A DNA stretch of 64,000 nt from Chryseobacterium indologenes (GCF_002025665.1 NZ_CP018786.1:3162001-3226000), one strand, 5' to 3'; positions 42,994-52,353 are shown, counted from the stretch's first letter. Translations and numbers: made by a program. Notes: generated by a model from the letters alone, not told the origin.

Positions 42994-43368
42994 TTAATTT
43001 TCGCTGTGAGGCATATCAACAGGCTTCGATTCGGGAGAGCCTCTTTCACGTAGCCAAATAGATAAAAGGACAAGAGAAGCTACTGCCAGAAATTCACTCT
43101 GCCAGTTCTGAAAAGATTCAAACCAGAATCTGGATTCTGAAATATACTGTAATGCTGTTACAGGCGGTTTACTTTTCATTATTTGTTCATCATTAAAATC
43201 CGTAAGACTGCCATAGAAATGTAAAATTAAGCTTGCTAGAAAAAGGATTGCAAAAGCAAGTGATAAGGAATGTTTATAGAGCTTCAGCCATATTCCTCCT
43301 TTTTTCACAGGCCATGGCGCTTTGGAATGTACCACAGGCTCTCTGTCAACCTCTTCCTTTTCTGTCAT
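42994..43368 (-). CDS. DUF6766 family membrane protein
   Basis: 124 residues with two hydrophobic segments (SLAFAILFLASLILHFYGSL and EFLAVASLVLLSIWLRERGS). The pattern YGSLTDFNDEQ ... FQNWQSEFLAV ... WLRERGSPESKPV matches DUF6766 as I remember it. The family often neighbours stress and DNA-repair genes in Bacteroidota and soil bacteria. Function unknown. It is closely packed with the hypothetical gene downstream and lies 76 bp after the response-regulator gene. Confidence 0.75.
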   Translation of the reverse strand: MTEKEEVDREPVVHSKAPWPVKKGGIWLKLYKHSLSLAFAILFLASLILHFYGSLTDFNDEQIMKSKPPVTALQYISESRFWFESFQNWQSEFLAVASLVLLSIWLRERGSPESKPVDMPHSEN

Positions 43369-43444
43369 AGATTTTGATTCGCTGGAACCTTTTTGTCTGA
43401 ATGGAACAGAGATTGATTCACAATCAGATTTTTGTGATGAATGT

Positions 43445-44089
43445 TTACTGATTATACAGCCTGAGAATCTCTACCAATTCGGGTATGGATCGTATTTTCA
43501 ACTTCTCAAACAACCTGATTTTGTATGTACTGATCGTTGATGAATGGAGGTTCAGCTGATTAGAAATTTCTTTGAGGGGAAGACCTTCTGCAAGTTTATT
43601 GGCAATTTGCAATTCGCGGTCTGATAATGCTTCAAAGGGAGAGCTTTTGGCTGTGCCATTTAATGATTCTAAAAAAATCGCTTCTTTTATATTTTCACTG
43701 ATATACCGGCCCTTACTGAGCATCGCTGTTAAAGCAGTCTCAATTACTTCAGTGGAGCTTAACTTGCTTAGATAGCCACCAGCACCCATTTTCAGATAAC
43801 GCATTCCATACAGTTCTTCATCCTGCGAAGAAAATATTAGAATTTTTAATGCAGGTTGGTGAATTTTTATGTAATCTATTGCTTCCTGAACAGTACCATT
43901 AGGCATATTAACGTCCATAATGGCCAGATCAAATTCTTCTTTCAGAATTAATTTGTACAGCGATTTATAATCCTCTACTTCTGAAACGATGGCATCGGGT
44001 CTGAATCGTTTGATTGTTTGTATCAAACCCATCCGGACGATACCATGATCATCTGCTACAACAATGCGAATGTTTGCTTTTAAACCCAT
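43445..44089 (-). CDS. LuxR-type response regulator
   Basis: 214 residues. The receiver domain has D13-D14, phospho-acceptor D59 in LAIMDVNMPNG, S in LIFSSQD and K in GGYLSKLSS. A C-terminal LuxR helix-turn-helix follows (LSDRELQIANKLAEGLPLKE, then LNLHSSTISTYKIRLFEKLK). It starts inside the stop of the upstream kinase gene (TAATG), so the pair is translationally coupled. Possible targets are the downstream DUF6766-Ku-LigD genes or the fimbrial locus. Neither is shown by the sequence. Confidence 0.92.
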   Translation of the reverse strand: MGLKANIRIVVADDHGIVRMGLIQTIKRFRPDAIVSEVEDYKSLYKLILKEEFDLAIMDVNMPNGTVQEAIDYIKIHQPALKILIFSSQDEELYGMRYLKMGAGGYLSKLSSTEVIETALTAMLSKGRYISENIKEAIFLESLNGTAKSSPFEALSDRELQIANKLAEGLPLKEISNQLNLHSSTISTYKIRLFEKLKIRSIPELVEILRLYNQ

Positions 44090-44823
44090 TATTCTATAAA
44101 TTTACGTAAAAAAAGAGAAACCGTAGTACCTTTATTTTCAGCGGAAATAATTTGGATGTTTCCCTTCAGCAAGGATATAAAATTTTTTACAATTTTCAAA
44201 CTTAATCCAACTCCTTTCTCGCCTGCAGTTCCCAGAAATATAGGATTACCATAAGTGTAGATCCCAGGTAAATACTTTTCATTGATTCCTGTTCCGGAAT
44301 CAATTATAGAAAGTACAACCTGATCACCTTCCGTAATTACTTGTAAATAAACCTCTTGACCTGGCAATGAATATTTAATGGCGTTGTTGAAAATTTTGTC
44401 CAAAACATATTCGAGTAACATCCGATCGCTTGTAAGAAATGCATTATGATCTCCTTTAAAATAAAAATTAATGTTTTTTTCTTTCAATTTAGCAGCATAT
44501 TTTTCTTCTAAATCGTGAAAAAGATCCATCACCATGATTTTAACGGGTTTAATCTTAAATTCCCCGTATTGTGTTTTTAGCCATGCAATGCTGTCCTGAA
44601 TAGTTTGCAGATTCTTCTGGGCATCTCGTTTTACCTGCGGCAACAATTTAAAAAAATCTTCCTCACTTAGAGTATTTTGCTCCAGCTCTTCTGTAAGCCA
44701 CAGAAAGGTTCCAAACAGTTCTTTTGAGTCATGAGACAAAATCGAGATCAATCCGTTCTTGAAATTGATTTCGTTTTCCAGTCTTTCGATTTTTAATTGA
44801 AGTTCGTTGATAAAATCATTCAT
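44089..44823 (-). CDS. Cytoplasmic sensor histidine kinase
   Basis: 244 residues, no membrane segment. An N-terminal coiled coil (NELQLKIERLENEINFKNGL) leads to the H-box ISILSHDSKELFGTFLWL (H31). A HATPase domain follows with N-box LDKIFNNAIKYSLPG, G1 IIDSGTGINEKYL and G2 GVGLSLKIVKNF. With no input domain of its own, it may sense through the coiled coil or a partner. It is coupled to the response regulator by a one-base stop/start overlap. Confidence 0.9.
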   Translation of the reverse strand: MNDFINELQLKIERLENEINFKNGLISILSHDSKELFGTFLWLTEELEQNTLSEEDFFKLLPQVKRDAQKNLQTIQDSIAWLKTQYGEFKIKPVKIMVMDLFHDLEEKYAAKLKEKNINFYFKGDHNAFLTSDRMLLEYVLDKIFNNAIKYSLPGQEVYLQVITEGDQVVLSIIDSGTGINEKYLPGIYTYGNPIFLGTAGEKGVGLSLKIVKNFISLLKGNIQIISAENKGTTVSLFLRKFIE

Positions 44824-45565
44824 AAATTAAGTATCACGGTTTTAGAAGCTTTTTGATTTTTTTGAAAGAAGGCAGAAAGAGTTATATTGCTTAAATGCAA
44901 CTAAAAACATATAGTTCAGACCTTTCTTCCAGAAGGTAGCAAGTTAAAAAAAATATCATATTAGTTAAAAAAAAATCAAATGGGATTTACCTGAAATAAT
45001 ACAGGTCCTGTTTTATTTCACAAAAATGACTATGTCAGATTCCAGGAGAATTTTGACTCTGGCAGGCTGTTTACCGGTATTATCGAAAATAGAAAAAAGA
45101 TGGAATATGGAACACTATCAACAGGTTACTGATCGCAAACAGCTGAATGATGCAAGATAAAAAATGGCAGCCTGAAGTGGCAATAATTAATAGCCAGACT
45201 AACAAAATACATCTGCAGGTATTGATAATATAGGAGCTTGATGAAGGAAAAATCATCAAAGGAAGAAAACGTATCTATGGAGATACTTCAGGAAATCTTT
45301 TGGGAAGTTTTGTGTTTTCCGCCAATTGTATGGTGAAACTACAGCCATAAAATGCTGTAACAAAATGCTGCATTCAGAAAACGAATTATTGGAAAGTATA
45401 CAGCTTATTTATTCCGATGGAGGAATTTTTCATCAGCAAATAAAAGCAAAAATGGTAATCTTAGCAGCCAATCACCCATTTTTTGGATGCAGTTACTTTA
45501 TCAATATTATGTTTCTCCGGCAATTGATTATTGTCCATAAGGAGAAGTCATTTCAAAAAGTATTG
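44824..45565. other. 742-bp spacer with fragmented reading frames
   Basis: No intact gene is convincing. A rightward frame from ATG 45147 translates to MMQDKKWQPEVAIINSQTNK..., is broken by a TAG near 45224, and continues as ELDEGKIIKGRKRIYGDTSG... to a stop near 45348, so it may be a decayed gene. A separate 107-residue frame (45326-45649) overlaps the 3' end of the fimbrial adhesin gene on the other strand and looks accidental. The spacer separates the kinase operon from the fimbrial locus. Confidence 0.35.
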
Positions 45566-46999
45566 TTAAATTGCCGTAAAGCTATAGTAAACATTGATAG
45601 AATAAGTGGTGTTTTCCTTTCCTACCAAACTTTGGGCACCCGCAGGTGATATGGTGTATCTTACGTTCAATCCACGGTCCAAAACCGGTGCTCCGTTAAA
45701 GAGTATTTTTTGAGGAGTTTTGGATAAGGGAACATTTACAGAACTCCCATCGATGCCAATTTGTAAAATATTTGAATTGATGCTGGTCTGCAGACCGCCT
45801 TTCTTGAAATAATTTTCGTCCGATTTTACATAGAGCTCAAAATTTTCATTATTGGACAACGTGATTTGGTTGGGAATGATTTGTGACTGACCGTCGGTGT
45901 AATGGGCAGCAGTATTAAAATTGAAGTTTACATTGCGTCCGGAACTTGGGATGGTGATCTCCGACAGAGGAAGCACCTTTAACTGTACAGCCGTATTTTG
46001 CAAACTGTTAATTGAGTTATCTGTACTGCTGGCATTGAAGTTCAAATCAAATGTATAAGTTCCGGCTTCAAAAAAAAAGTTTTTAAAATCTTCCGCAGAC
46101 ACATAAAGTTGCGGAATGAAGTTGTTTCTGTTTCCTGCTACAACACTAAAATTAGCAGGAGAAAAATTCTGAAAATCGGAAGATAATGCTTTGGTCGTAA
46201 GTGAAGATCCGTTACTACCCAATTTAATGCTTGCTATATTTCTGGTTCCCGGAACACCTTTAGAGGACGTAAACTGAACATTTGAGGCAGCAGCTTTCGC
46301 CCAAAAATTAAAATCAACCGTATTTGCTATTTCCGTACTCCCCAGATCCCACACCCTCGTGCTTGTACTGCGGTAGTCATTCAAAGAAGAGATTTCTATA
46401 TATTTTGTTAAAGAGTTTGCAACCCATTTTATAGCCGAAGGGATGACTAAAATTGTTTTAAAATTACGTGGTGTGAAGTCATTATAATTCTGAGTTATAT
46501 CCATGGAGTAATTCCCTGCCCGAAAGGCATTGGCACTAAATTGTGAGGCAGGAATTTTAAATGTAAAATTGATATTTCCCCGGTTGAATCCTCCCCCTAG
46601 ACTGATGGATGGCGGTTCAAACCATCTTATAGCACTTGTACTGAACGACTGAAAACCTGGCAAATAACCTGAAAATCCGGTAGATGGCATCTGCCCGCCC
46701 ATACTTTCCAACTGCCACAGAAGTGCGGAACCGGGTAAAGTAAGTGAGGAAGAAGAATGAGTAAAATTTGGCCCGGAAACAGAGGTAAATGTAGGAGCGG
46801 TTGGGAGTAATCCCAAAAAGGCATAGTCCCAGTTGGTTCTGTTGGCGTTCGTCATTACCCTTGTAGGTACTGAGGTAAATTCGCTCCTGTTAAAAATATT
46901 ATTTTCAGGAACTGACAGGTAAACATCCTGAGCTTTTGTGGCTGTAGACCCGCACAACACGGTAAAAATTCCTATTAGAAAAGACCTCATCTTTTTCAT
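45566..46999 (-). CDS. Candidate fimbrial tip adhesin (multi-domain, pilin-like C-terminal domain)
   Basis: 477 residues with a signal peptide (MKKMRSFLIGIFTVLCGSTA, cleavage near KAQ). Three beta-rich units end in pilin-type strands: RAGNYSMDITQNY, EAGTYTFDLNFNASS and the terminal TTYSINVYYSFTAI. The last unit aligns with the pilins upstream: NVNFNFNTAAHYTDGQ and NENFELYVKSDENYF against TVDFNYVTAADYNSDQ and TKNFNVKVKAGGANF. A pilin-like domain at the C-terminus of a longer protein, encoded after a chaperone and an usher-like gene, is the layout of a two-domain tip adhesin. The N-terminal region should bind the receptor; its ligand is unknown. Confidence 0.7.
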   Translation of the reverse strand: MKKMRSFLIGIFTVLCGSTATKAQDVYLSVPENNIFNRSEFTSVPTRVMTNANRTNWDYAFLGLLPTAPTFTSVSGPNFTHSSSSLTLPGSALLWQLESMGGQMPSTGFSGYLPGFQSFSTSAIRWFEPPSISLGGGFNRGNINFTFKIPASQFSANAFRAGNYSMDITQNYNDFTPRNFKTILVIPSAIKWVANSLTKYIEISSLNDYRSTSTRVWDLGSTEIANTVDFNFWAKAAASNVQFTSSKGVPGTRNIASIKLGSNGSSLTTKALSSDFQNFSPANFSVVAGNRNNFIPQLYVSAEDFKNFFFEAGTYTFDLNFNASSTDNSINSLQNTAVQLKVLPLSEITIPSSGRNVNFNFNTAAHYTDGQSQIIPNQITLSNNENFELYVKSDENYFKKGGLQTSINSNILQIGIDGSSVNVPLSKTPQKILFNGAPVLDRGLNVRYTISPAGAQSLVGKENTTYSINVYYSFTAI

Positions 47000-47009
47000 A
47001 CTTTTAAAT

Positions 47010-49814
47010 TTAAAACTTTTTCACCTTAATGGTGGTGTCTTTCTTCTTATATTCAAAAACCACTGTTTTTGAGTACCCTTCTTTTGTCACCTGAATAGTT
47101 TGGGTAGGTTGTGTATAGCTATATTTGTCATTTTCAATATAGAGAGTGTATTTTCCATCTTTCAGGAAAAACTCAAACTCATTTTTTTGATTAACCACGG
47201 CAGTATAGATCATACCCTCTTCACTTTTTGCATATACCACTATTCCGGTTACATCCGTTTCCAAAACATCGTAGGCTTGTCTGATCTCTGTTAATTTCCC
47301 ACTTACCCTGATGTTTTTTACCAAGCCTACTTTACGATTAATATTGGCATGCACCATAATGACAGGATCCATCATCAATCGGGCACCTGCACTTTCGTTC
47401 ATTTTCAGTGTGTAAGTACCTTCAGGCACATTCTGAAAAACTACTTTTCCATTCTTATCTGTTATCGCTACATAATTTTCCAGTTTTACAATTTCATTAG
47501 CAAGTACCGATTCACCAGATTCCAGAAGTCCATTAAAATTTTTATCTTCAAAGAACTGGAAAGCCACTTTATAATTTCCGAGAGCTGTTGCTGTAGTAAA
47601 ATATTTTTTAATCCCCACTCTGAACTGGTAATAACTTCCACTGGTTGCATATTCAGCCGTAGATTTATAACCGGAAAGATTAAAATACCCTGTGGTGGAC
47701 CAGGAAGGCGAAATCTTATACTCCAGATTACCGGTGATATTACTGTTTAAATTTTTATAAAGTTCCGAATAGAAGGTCCCGGCTGAAAAAGATCCAGTCA
47801 GATTATGATTAAACATCTGGAAATTATACGAGGCGTAAACATTATAGTTGGCGAAATTACGGTTTCCATCATAATAAGAATTTAAATCAAAGACACTCAT
47901 TGCGTTCCATTGAGCTGTTCCGTTGAGAGAGAATGATTTATATCTGTAAGATAAAGTCGTTTTCAAACTGTTGAACCATTCTGGATTATCATTCTCTTTT
48001 GAATAAGAATATTCCGCTGTCAGGTTCAATCCGTGAGCACCTAATGTAGTACTGATGTTGGCTTCCAACCGGTAAGAAAAAAGTTCCTGCGATGTATAAA
48101 AATTAGCTGTTTTTTGTTTTTCAACCTTTGGATAAAGTAGGAAATTCCACTTCTTTAAAGAAAACTGATACCCTAGTCCCAAAGCTTCTGTACTGTTAAA
48201 ATAATAACGTAAATTAGAGGTATTCCCTGGTTGGATGGGTTCACTCTGGAAACTCAGGAACTCGGGTTCTACCTGCGAATTCTGATATTGGATAAAAGCG
48301 CGCTGAGCAGCAGAAAATTGACGGCCAATCCTCTGATTTGAGAAAAAAGATCCCCGTTTGATCCCTGCATAACTTTTGGTGGCAAAAGAATTGAAAGATT
48401 GTATATCCCATTTCCCTATTTTCCCTTCGTAATTGGCTCCCATTGAAGCTCCTGTATTTTCGTCTTTATTCGAAAGACCTTTTTCGTTGCTCAGGCCCAA
48501 CTCCGTGCGGATGATATGTTTTTCGTTGATTAACAATGATGTTACTGCGTTAGCTACCTGTGTATCTACATTAAAGCGCGGATCATGATCGAATATATAG
48601 GATACTTTTCCATTGAAAGATTTAGCATTTCCAAAAGCGTATTTTGCACCCGCCATGGTAGATCCTTCTGTTTGCTGGAAATAAGTACCGTACAGATTAT
48701 AATTACTTTCCAGTGCAAGAACTTCAATCTGATTATTGTTACCAAATTTGGTAGAAACTTTCCCACCTCTTCCGAAAACCGGGTAGTCGTAATCGCTGCT
48801 ATTAACATTTCCCAAGCGTAAAACCGTATTTTTTCTCTCCAGTTCCAGCCAGGTATCATACACGTTATAAAGGCCGTCTTCAAAATAGTAATCTGCACCG
48901 ATATTGAAGCGTGATTTTAAATTCTCAGTCACCCGGAATGCTGTATTTCCCCTCAATTGAAGAAAATTGAAACCTGAACTGTTTTCATTATAGCTCATTT
49001 CTGCAAAATTACTTCCGCTCACCGCTTCGTTTCCACGGGCAATTTGTCTGTTGTGCGATAAAATAACTAAGTAGATCGTGTTGCTTCCCACAATTTTATT
49101 ATCAAGCAGATCTGTGACGATTGCATTAATATTAAATTCCGGATAAAGTGTATTCTGTTTTCTGACTGCGATTTTGATCTCAACCGTTTGTTTTTCTAAA
49201 CCTTCCAAAGATAAGGTTTGCTGTTTGGGCAAAATTTCCAAACCATCAGGAATTGACTGCAAATCAATCTTAACGGTGCGTTTACTATACCCCTGGTTTT
49301 CTACAGTCAGCAGAATTGAGGATTGGGGCAAAGCAGGGTTAATGAAATTTTCGTAGGTCGCTGTATAAATCGCGATGTTTTTGTTCTCGCCTTTAGCGAC
49401 AAAGAATGAGGCACTTTCAGTTCTGGTGACCGTTGGAGTGGCATACGAAACCTGGAATTGGACCGTATTGGATCTCAGTTTCATAAAATCCACGTTGGCG
49501 ATCAGTTTCACAGGAAGATTTTTAGACTGACCAGCGCCCAAGGTGAAGTCATTTTTGGGATAGAAAAGCAATCCCGGATATTGTTCCTGAGGGATGATAT
49601 TCTGAATTGTAATCTCTTCAGAACTTTTATTCTCAATGACCAGGAAATTAGTAAAAGTAGAACCCTTCTCAACAGTTACACTGTCATTTTCAAAATGGAT
49701 TTGTATATCCTTCTTTTCCTGTGCAAAGGCCCACGAAAAGTGCAGAAGAACAAATACAAAAAATAAGATTGTTCTTCTTAGTACTGATATTGATATTCCA
49801 TTCTGTGGTTTCAA
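47010..49814 (-). CDS. Usher-like outer-membrane barrel protein of fimbrial system
   Basis: 934 residues. The start is a TTG at 49814. No ATG lies between it and the in-frame stop of the chaperone gene, and the signal peptide (VLRRTILFFVFVLLHFSWAF, then AQ) follows directly. Two Ig-like domains (about 27-250) precede a long beta-barrel region (about 270-740, many alternating strands; LRLGNVNSSDYDYPVFGRGG recalls the usher 'LGD' strand). Then come SdrD/carboxypeptidase-type domains, FFEDKNFNGLLESGESVLAN and KDGKYTLYIENDKY. Order and neighbours suggest the secretion pore for the pilins. Direct similarity to FimD/PapC is not evident by eye. Confidence 0.6.
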   Translation of the reverse strand: MKPQNGISISVLRRTILFFVFVLLHFSWAFAQEKKDIQIHFENDSVTVEKGSTFTNFLVIENKSSEEITIQNIIPQEQYPGLLFYPKNDFTLGAGQSKNLPVKLIANVDFMKLRSNTVQFQVSYATPTVTRTESASFFVAKGENKNIAIYTATYENFINPALPQSSILLTVENQGYSKRTVKIDLQSIPDGLEILPKQQTLSLEGLEKQTVEIKIAVRKQNTLYPEFNINAIVTDLLDNKIVGSNTIYLVILSHNRQIARGNEAVSGSNFAEMSYNENSSGFNFLQLRGNTAFRVTENLKSRFNIGADYYFEDGLYNVYDTWLELERKNTVLRLGNVNSSDYDYPVFGRGGKVSTKFGNNNQIEVLALESNYNLYGTYFQQTEGSTMAGAKYAFGNAKSFNGKVSYIFDHDPRFNVDTQVANAVTSLLINEKHIIRTELGLSNEKGLSNKDENTGASMGANYEGKIGKWDIQSFNSFATKSYAGIKRGSFFSNQRIGRQFSAAQRAFIQYQNSQVEPEFLSFQSEPIQPGNTSNLRYYFNSTEALGLGYQFSLKKWNFLLYPKVEKQKTANFYTSQELFSYRLEANISTTLGAHGLNLTAEYSYSKENDNPEWFNSLKTTLSYRYKSFSLNGTAQWNAMSVFDLNSYYDGNRNFANYNVYASYNFQMFNHNLTGSFSAGTFYSELYKNLNSNITGNLEYKISPSWSTTGYFNLSGYKSTAEYATSGSYYQFRVGIKKYFTTATALGNYKVAFQFFEDKNFNGLLESGESVLANEIVKLENYVAITDKNGKVVFQNVPEGTYTLKMNESAGARLMMDPVIMVHANINRKVGLVKNIRVSGKLTEIRQAYDVLETDVTGIVVYAKSEEGMIYTAVVNQKNEFEFFLKDGKYTLYIENDKYSYTQPTQTIQVTKEGYSKTVVFEYKKKDTTIKVKKF

Positions 49815-49823
49815 AGCGTAATT

Positions 49824-50624
49824 TTAAAATTTAAAGTTTTTTTCTCCTACACGTAAATCATTGGATTCTGCCATTTTGACGATAACCACGCCAAGGAAGT
49901 TCCCTGAAATGTTCTCTGGTAAAGAAAACTGAACAACCTGATTGGTATCCGGAAACATGGAGATGGAAATTGCGGGTAATTTTATTTCTTTACCACTGTC
50001 TGTATTGGTAAGTTCAAACTCAACGGTAGCATCATTGATAGTGTTTCCATCATTATGGATGCTTACTGCAACTTTTCTATTCACCGCATTTTCATTGCTC
50101 ACTTCTGAAATATTGGTGATATCCAAACTTTTCACATGGTTTCCCGGTGGAGTGTAAAAGATGTGAAGTCCCACCTCAAATAAAGTGATAATACCAATAC
50201 CATTCTGAATACGTGCCTTATCTGCCTGCTGAGGAAGTTGTGTAAAAAACAGCATGCTGTTTGTAACGACAGACTGTGATGCGTTTGCCGGAATCTGCAT
50301 GGTTACTACAATCTCCTTTGTACTTTTCGCAGGAACTGTTACAGTGTTTTCTAAGGTGGATACCCAAGAGGCATTGGAAGTTTTTGAACTGCCTGCTTCA
50401 AGATAAACCTTATTTCCGTCTTCTTCTCTAACCCAATCTTTATAGTTGAGATTAAAAACATACTCCTTATCCGAGCTGTTTTGAAGCGTGACTGTCTTTG
50501 TTACTTTTTCTCCTGGATTACCTGTGAAAAACAAGCGTGTAGGTGACATAGAGATACTTTGTGCCAGAAGTGAAGAAGACCCTGTAAGGATAAAGAAAAT
50601 GAAAAGATGAATAAACTTGTGCAT
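49824..50624 (-). CDS. PapD-like periplasmic pilus chaperone
   Basis: 266 residues. The signal peptide MHKFIHLFIFFILTGSSSLL ends after LAQ. The mature start SISMSPTRLFFTGNPGEKVT aligns with PapD/FimC chaperones (xxxTRVIYPAGxK), keeping the subunit-anchoring Arg (R30). The strand GIITLFEVGLHIFYTPPG matches the segment that holds Lys112 in FimC/PapD (IKLYYRP), but with His154 at that place. A second Ig-like domain follows (VAVSIHNDGNTINDATVEFE). The role would be donor-strand stabilisation of pilins in the periplasm. It lies 81 bp after the last pilin and 10 bp before the usher-like gene. Confidence 0.78.
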   Translation of the reverse strand: MHKFIHLFIFFILTGSSSLLAQSISMSPTRLFFTGNPGEKVTKTVTLQNSSDKEYVFNLNYKDWVREEDGNKVYLEAGSSKTSNASWVSTLENTVTVPAKSTKEIVVTMQIPANASQSVVTNSMLFFTQLPQQADKARIQNGIGIITLFEVGLHIFYTPPGNHVKSLDITNISEVSNENAVNRKVAVSIHNDGNTINDATVEFELTNTDSGKEIKLPAISISMFPDTNQVVQFSLPENISGNFLGVVIVKMAESNDLRVGEKNFKF

Positions 50625-50705
50625 GGTGTAAATAGTTTAATAATAAAAGATTCTCAAAACTACTGAAAACGTAGCAAAATGAGCCTTTCCAAACTAAAAA
50701 TTTTA

Positions 50706-51251
50706 TTATAAAGCAGTCGCGGTATAAGTTACTGTTTGTGTATAAGTTCCGGCTGGTTTACCTAAAATATCAGAAGAAGATGATTTTGCTGCTGGAATTG
50801 TGTAGTCCAAATTCAGTGTTAATGCACTTCCAAGAGGAGCATTCGCTACTAAGGTTCTTTCTCCTGCAGATAAAACCACATCATTTTTTGTTCCGCCCAT
50901 AGTTCCGGCTGCTGTAGCTGCTTTAATTGTCAAAACATCTACAGGAATTGAATTTAAACCATTGACGAAATTTGGGCCTCCTGCTTTTACTTTAACATTA
51001 AAGTTCTTTGTAGAAGTAACTTTCAAAGCGTTGGCTTTAGTAATTGTCTGATCAGAGTTATAGTCTGCTGCAGTAACATAGTTAAAGGCAACTGTCCCGC
51101 CAATGGCAGTACTTCCTGCGTCGATGGAGATTACATCGTTCAGGGTAATGTTTACCGTTGTGGTTGCTGTAGTATTTTGAGCTTGAACATTGTTAGTTCC
51201 TAATATGATCGCTCCAAAAGTTAAGGCTGTGATTACGATTTGTTTTGTCAT
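50706..51251 (-). CDS. Pilin-like secreted subunit (paralogue 1)
   Basis: 181 residues. A signal peptide (MTKQIVITALTFGAIILGTN, cleavage after VQAQ) is followed by an N-terminal strand with alternating hydrophobics (TTTVNITLNDVISIDAG) that could serve as a donor strand. The ~150-residue beta-sandwich ends GTYTQTVTYTATAL. It differs from the three identical copies upstream at about a dozen positions (for example GGTVAFNY, NGLNSIPVDVLT, SAGERTLVANAPLG). It has no cysteines. It is the paralogue nearest the chaperone gene, and its promoter carries the shared operator at 51304-51372. I infer it is a fimbrial subunit; no biochemical family name is certain. Confidence 0.75.
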   Translation of the reverse strand: MTKQIVITALTFGAIILGTNNVQAQNTTATTTVNITLNDVISIDAGSTAIGGTVAFNYVTAADYNSDQTITKANALKVTSTKNFNVKVKAGGPNFVNGLNSIPVDVLTIKAATAAGTMGGTKNDVVLSAGERTLVANAPLGSALTLNLDYTIPAAKSSSSDILGKPAGTYTQTVTYTATAL

Positions 51252-51303
51252 GGTAGTATTATTTAATTGTTATTCTTGTTTAACTGTTCTCTTTTGAACA
51301 CTA

Positions 51304-51372
51304 CAAATCTACAGCGGTGATAAAAGTTTCTTTGTAGTGGAAGACGGAAGTGCATGTAGTAAAATAACTACA
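51304..51372 (-). promoter_or_regulatory. Pilin promoter with three ACTACA half-sites (copy 1)
   Basis: Minus strand: -7 box TAGATTTG (51304-51311), a half-site ACTACA at 51333-51338 in the -33 region, and a perfect inverted repeat TGTAGT-N6-ACTACA at 51355-51372. The like-oriented half-sites are 22 bp apart, two helical turns. No TTG is present at -33. Confidence 0.6.
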
Positions 51373-51401
51373 GAATTACTCCTTGGGTTTAAATAGAAAA
51401 A

Positions 51402-51428
51402 CCCTCAGCACTTTCCAGGTACTGAGGG
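51402..51428 (-). terminator. Terminator after pilin paralogue 2
   Basis: 10-bp stem CCCTCAGTAC / GTGCTGAGGG on the minus strand (one G-U pair), then five T residues. It lies downstream of the gene ending at 51470 and upstream of the next pilin promoter. Confidence 0.75.
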
Positions 51429-51469
51429 CATGTATATTGATGTGTTTTTTTATATTGATGTGTTTTTTA

Positions 51470-52015
51470 TTATAAAGCTGTCGCAGTGTAAGTTACTGTT
51501 TGCGTATAAGTTCCGGCTGGTTTACCTAAAATATCAGAAGATGAGGATTTTGCTGCTGGAATAGTGTAATCCAGATTCAATGTTAAGGCACTTCCAAGAG
51601 GAGCATTGGTAACTAAATTCTGATCCGTTGCAGATAAAACTACAGTATTTTTTGTTCCGCCCATTGTTCCGGCAGCTGTAGCTGCTTTAATTGTCAAAAC
51701 ATTGACAGGGATTAGGTTCGTCCCATTCATAAAATTAGCACCTCCTGCTTTTACTTTAACATTAAAGTTCTTCGTGGAAGTAACTTTCAAAGAGTTGGCT
51801 TTAGTAATGGTCTGATCAGAGTTGTAATCTGCTGCAGTAACGTAGTTAAAGTCAACTGTATTACCAATGGCAGTACTTCCTGCGTCAATGGAGATTACGT
51901 CGTTCAGAGTAATGTTTACCGTTGTGGTTGCAGTTGTATTTTGAGCTTGAACATTGTTAGTTCCTAATATGATCGCTCCAAAAGTTAAGGCTGTGATTAC
52001 GATTTGTTTTTTCAT
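51470..52015 (-). CDS. Pilin-like secreted subunit (paralogue 2, identical protein copy)
   Basis: 181 residues, identical in sequence to the products at 52354 and 53238. Signal peptide MKKQIVITALTFGAIILGTN, cleaved after QAQ. The mature N-terminus NTTATTTVNITLNDVISI has the alternating pattern of a donor strand. Core blocks are TVDFNYVTAADYNSDQTI, KNFNVKVKAGGANFMNG and LGSALTLNLDYTIPAAKS, closing with GTYTQTVTYTATAL. The TVDFNYVTAADY block is shared with the C-terminal domain of the putative adhesin (45566-46999). It is flanked by its own promoter (52069-52137) and terminator (51402-51428), so it can be expressed alone. Confidence 0.78.
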   Translation of the reverse strand: MKKQIVITALTFGAIILGTNNVQAQNTTATTTVNITLNDVISIDAGSTAIGNTVDFNYVTAADYNSDQTITKANSLKVTSTKNFNVKVKAGGANFMNGTNLIPVNVLTIKAATAAGTMGGTKNTVVLSATDQNLVTNAPLGSALTLNLDYTIPAAKSSSSDILGKPAGTYTQTVTYTATAL

Positions 52016-52068
52016 GATGGTAATATTTTATTGTTATTTTTTACTTAATTGTTATCTTTTGTATACTG

Positions 52069-52137
52069 CAAATTTATAGTGGTGCTAAAAGTTTCTTTGT
52101 AGTGGAAAAAGGAAGTTCACGTAGTAAAATCACTACA
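52069..52137 (-). promoter_or_regulatory. Pilin promoter with three ACTACA half-sites (copy 2)
   Basis: Minus strand: -7 box TAAATTTG (52069-52076), half-site ACTACA at 52098-52103, and inverted pair TGTAGT-N6-ACTACG at 52120-52137. Same geometry as copy 1 despite sequence differences around it, so the half-sites are the conserved part. The 5' leader to the ATG is about 45-50 bases. Confidence 0.6.
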
Positions 52138-52167
52138 TGGTTTATTCATTTGACTTAAATAGTAAAA

Positions 52168-52194
52168 CCCTCAACACTTAGAAAGTGTTGAGGG
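52168..52194 (-). terminator. Terminator after pilin paralogue 3
   Basis: Perfect 12-bp stem CCCTCAACACTT / AAGTGTTGAGGG with a three-base loop, followed by TTTTACTATTT in the minus direction. Confidence 0.8.
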
Positions 52195-52219
52195 CATATA
52201 TAAATTGCTGTTATTTCTA

Positions 52220-52262
52220 TTATAAAGCTGTCGTAATATAAATTCCCGGATTTTGAGTTTTA
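52220..52262 (-). pseudogene. 3'-end relic of a pilin gene in the spacer
   Basis: Reading the minus strand, GGGAATTTATATTACGACAG and then CTTTATAA resembles the 3' end of the pilin genes (encoding GIYITTAL and stop, against TYTATAL and stop). Nothing upstream continues the gene. The same fragment recurs 883-884 bp away at about 53103-53145. It suggests an older pilin copy was deleted, leaving its last codons. Confidence 0.4.
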
Positions 52263-52353
52263 TCTATAATCGGTACAATACATACAAAATCAAAGGCCTC
52301 CTGAGGAAGCCTTCGAAACACCAAATCACAAAATATTAATATGAAAAATTAAT

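Noticed and set aside
45326..45649. 107-residue rightward frame before the fimbrial adhesin gene
   Set aside because: Its 3' part is antisense to the adhesin gene, and the 5' part has no recognisable domain. A broken upstream frame suggests decay, not a live gene.
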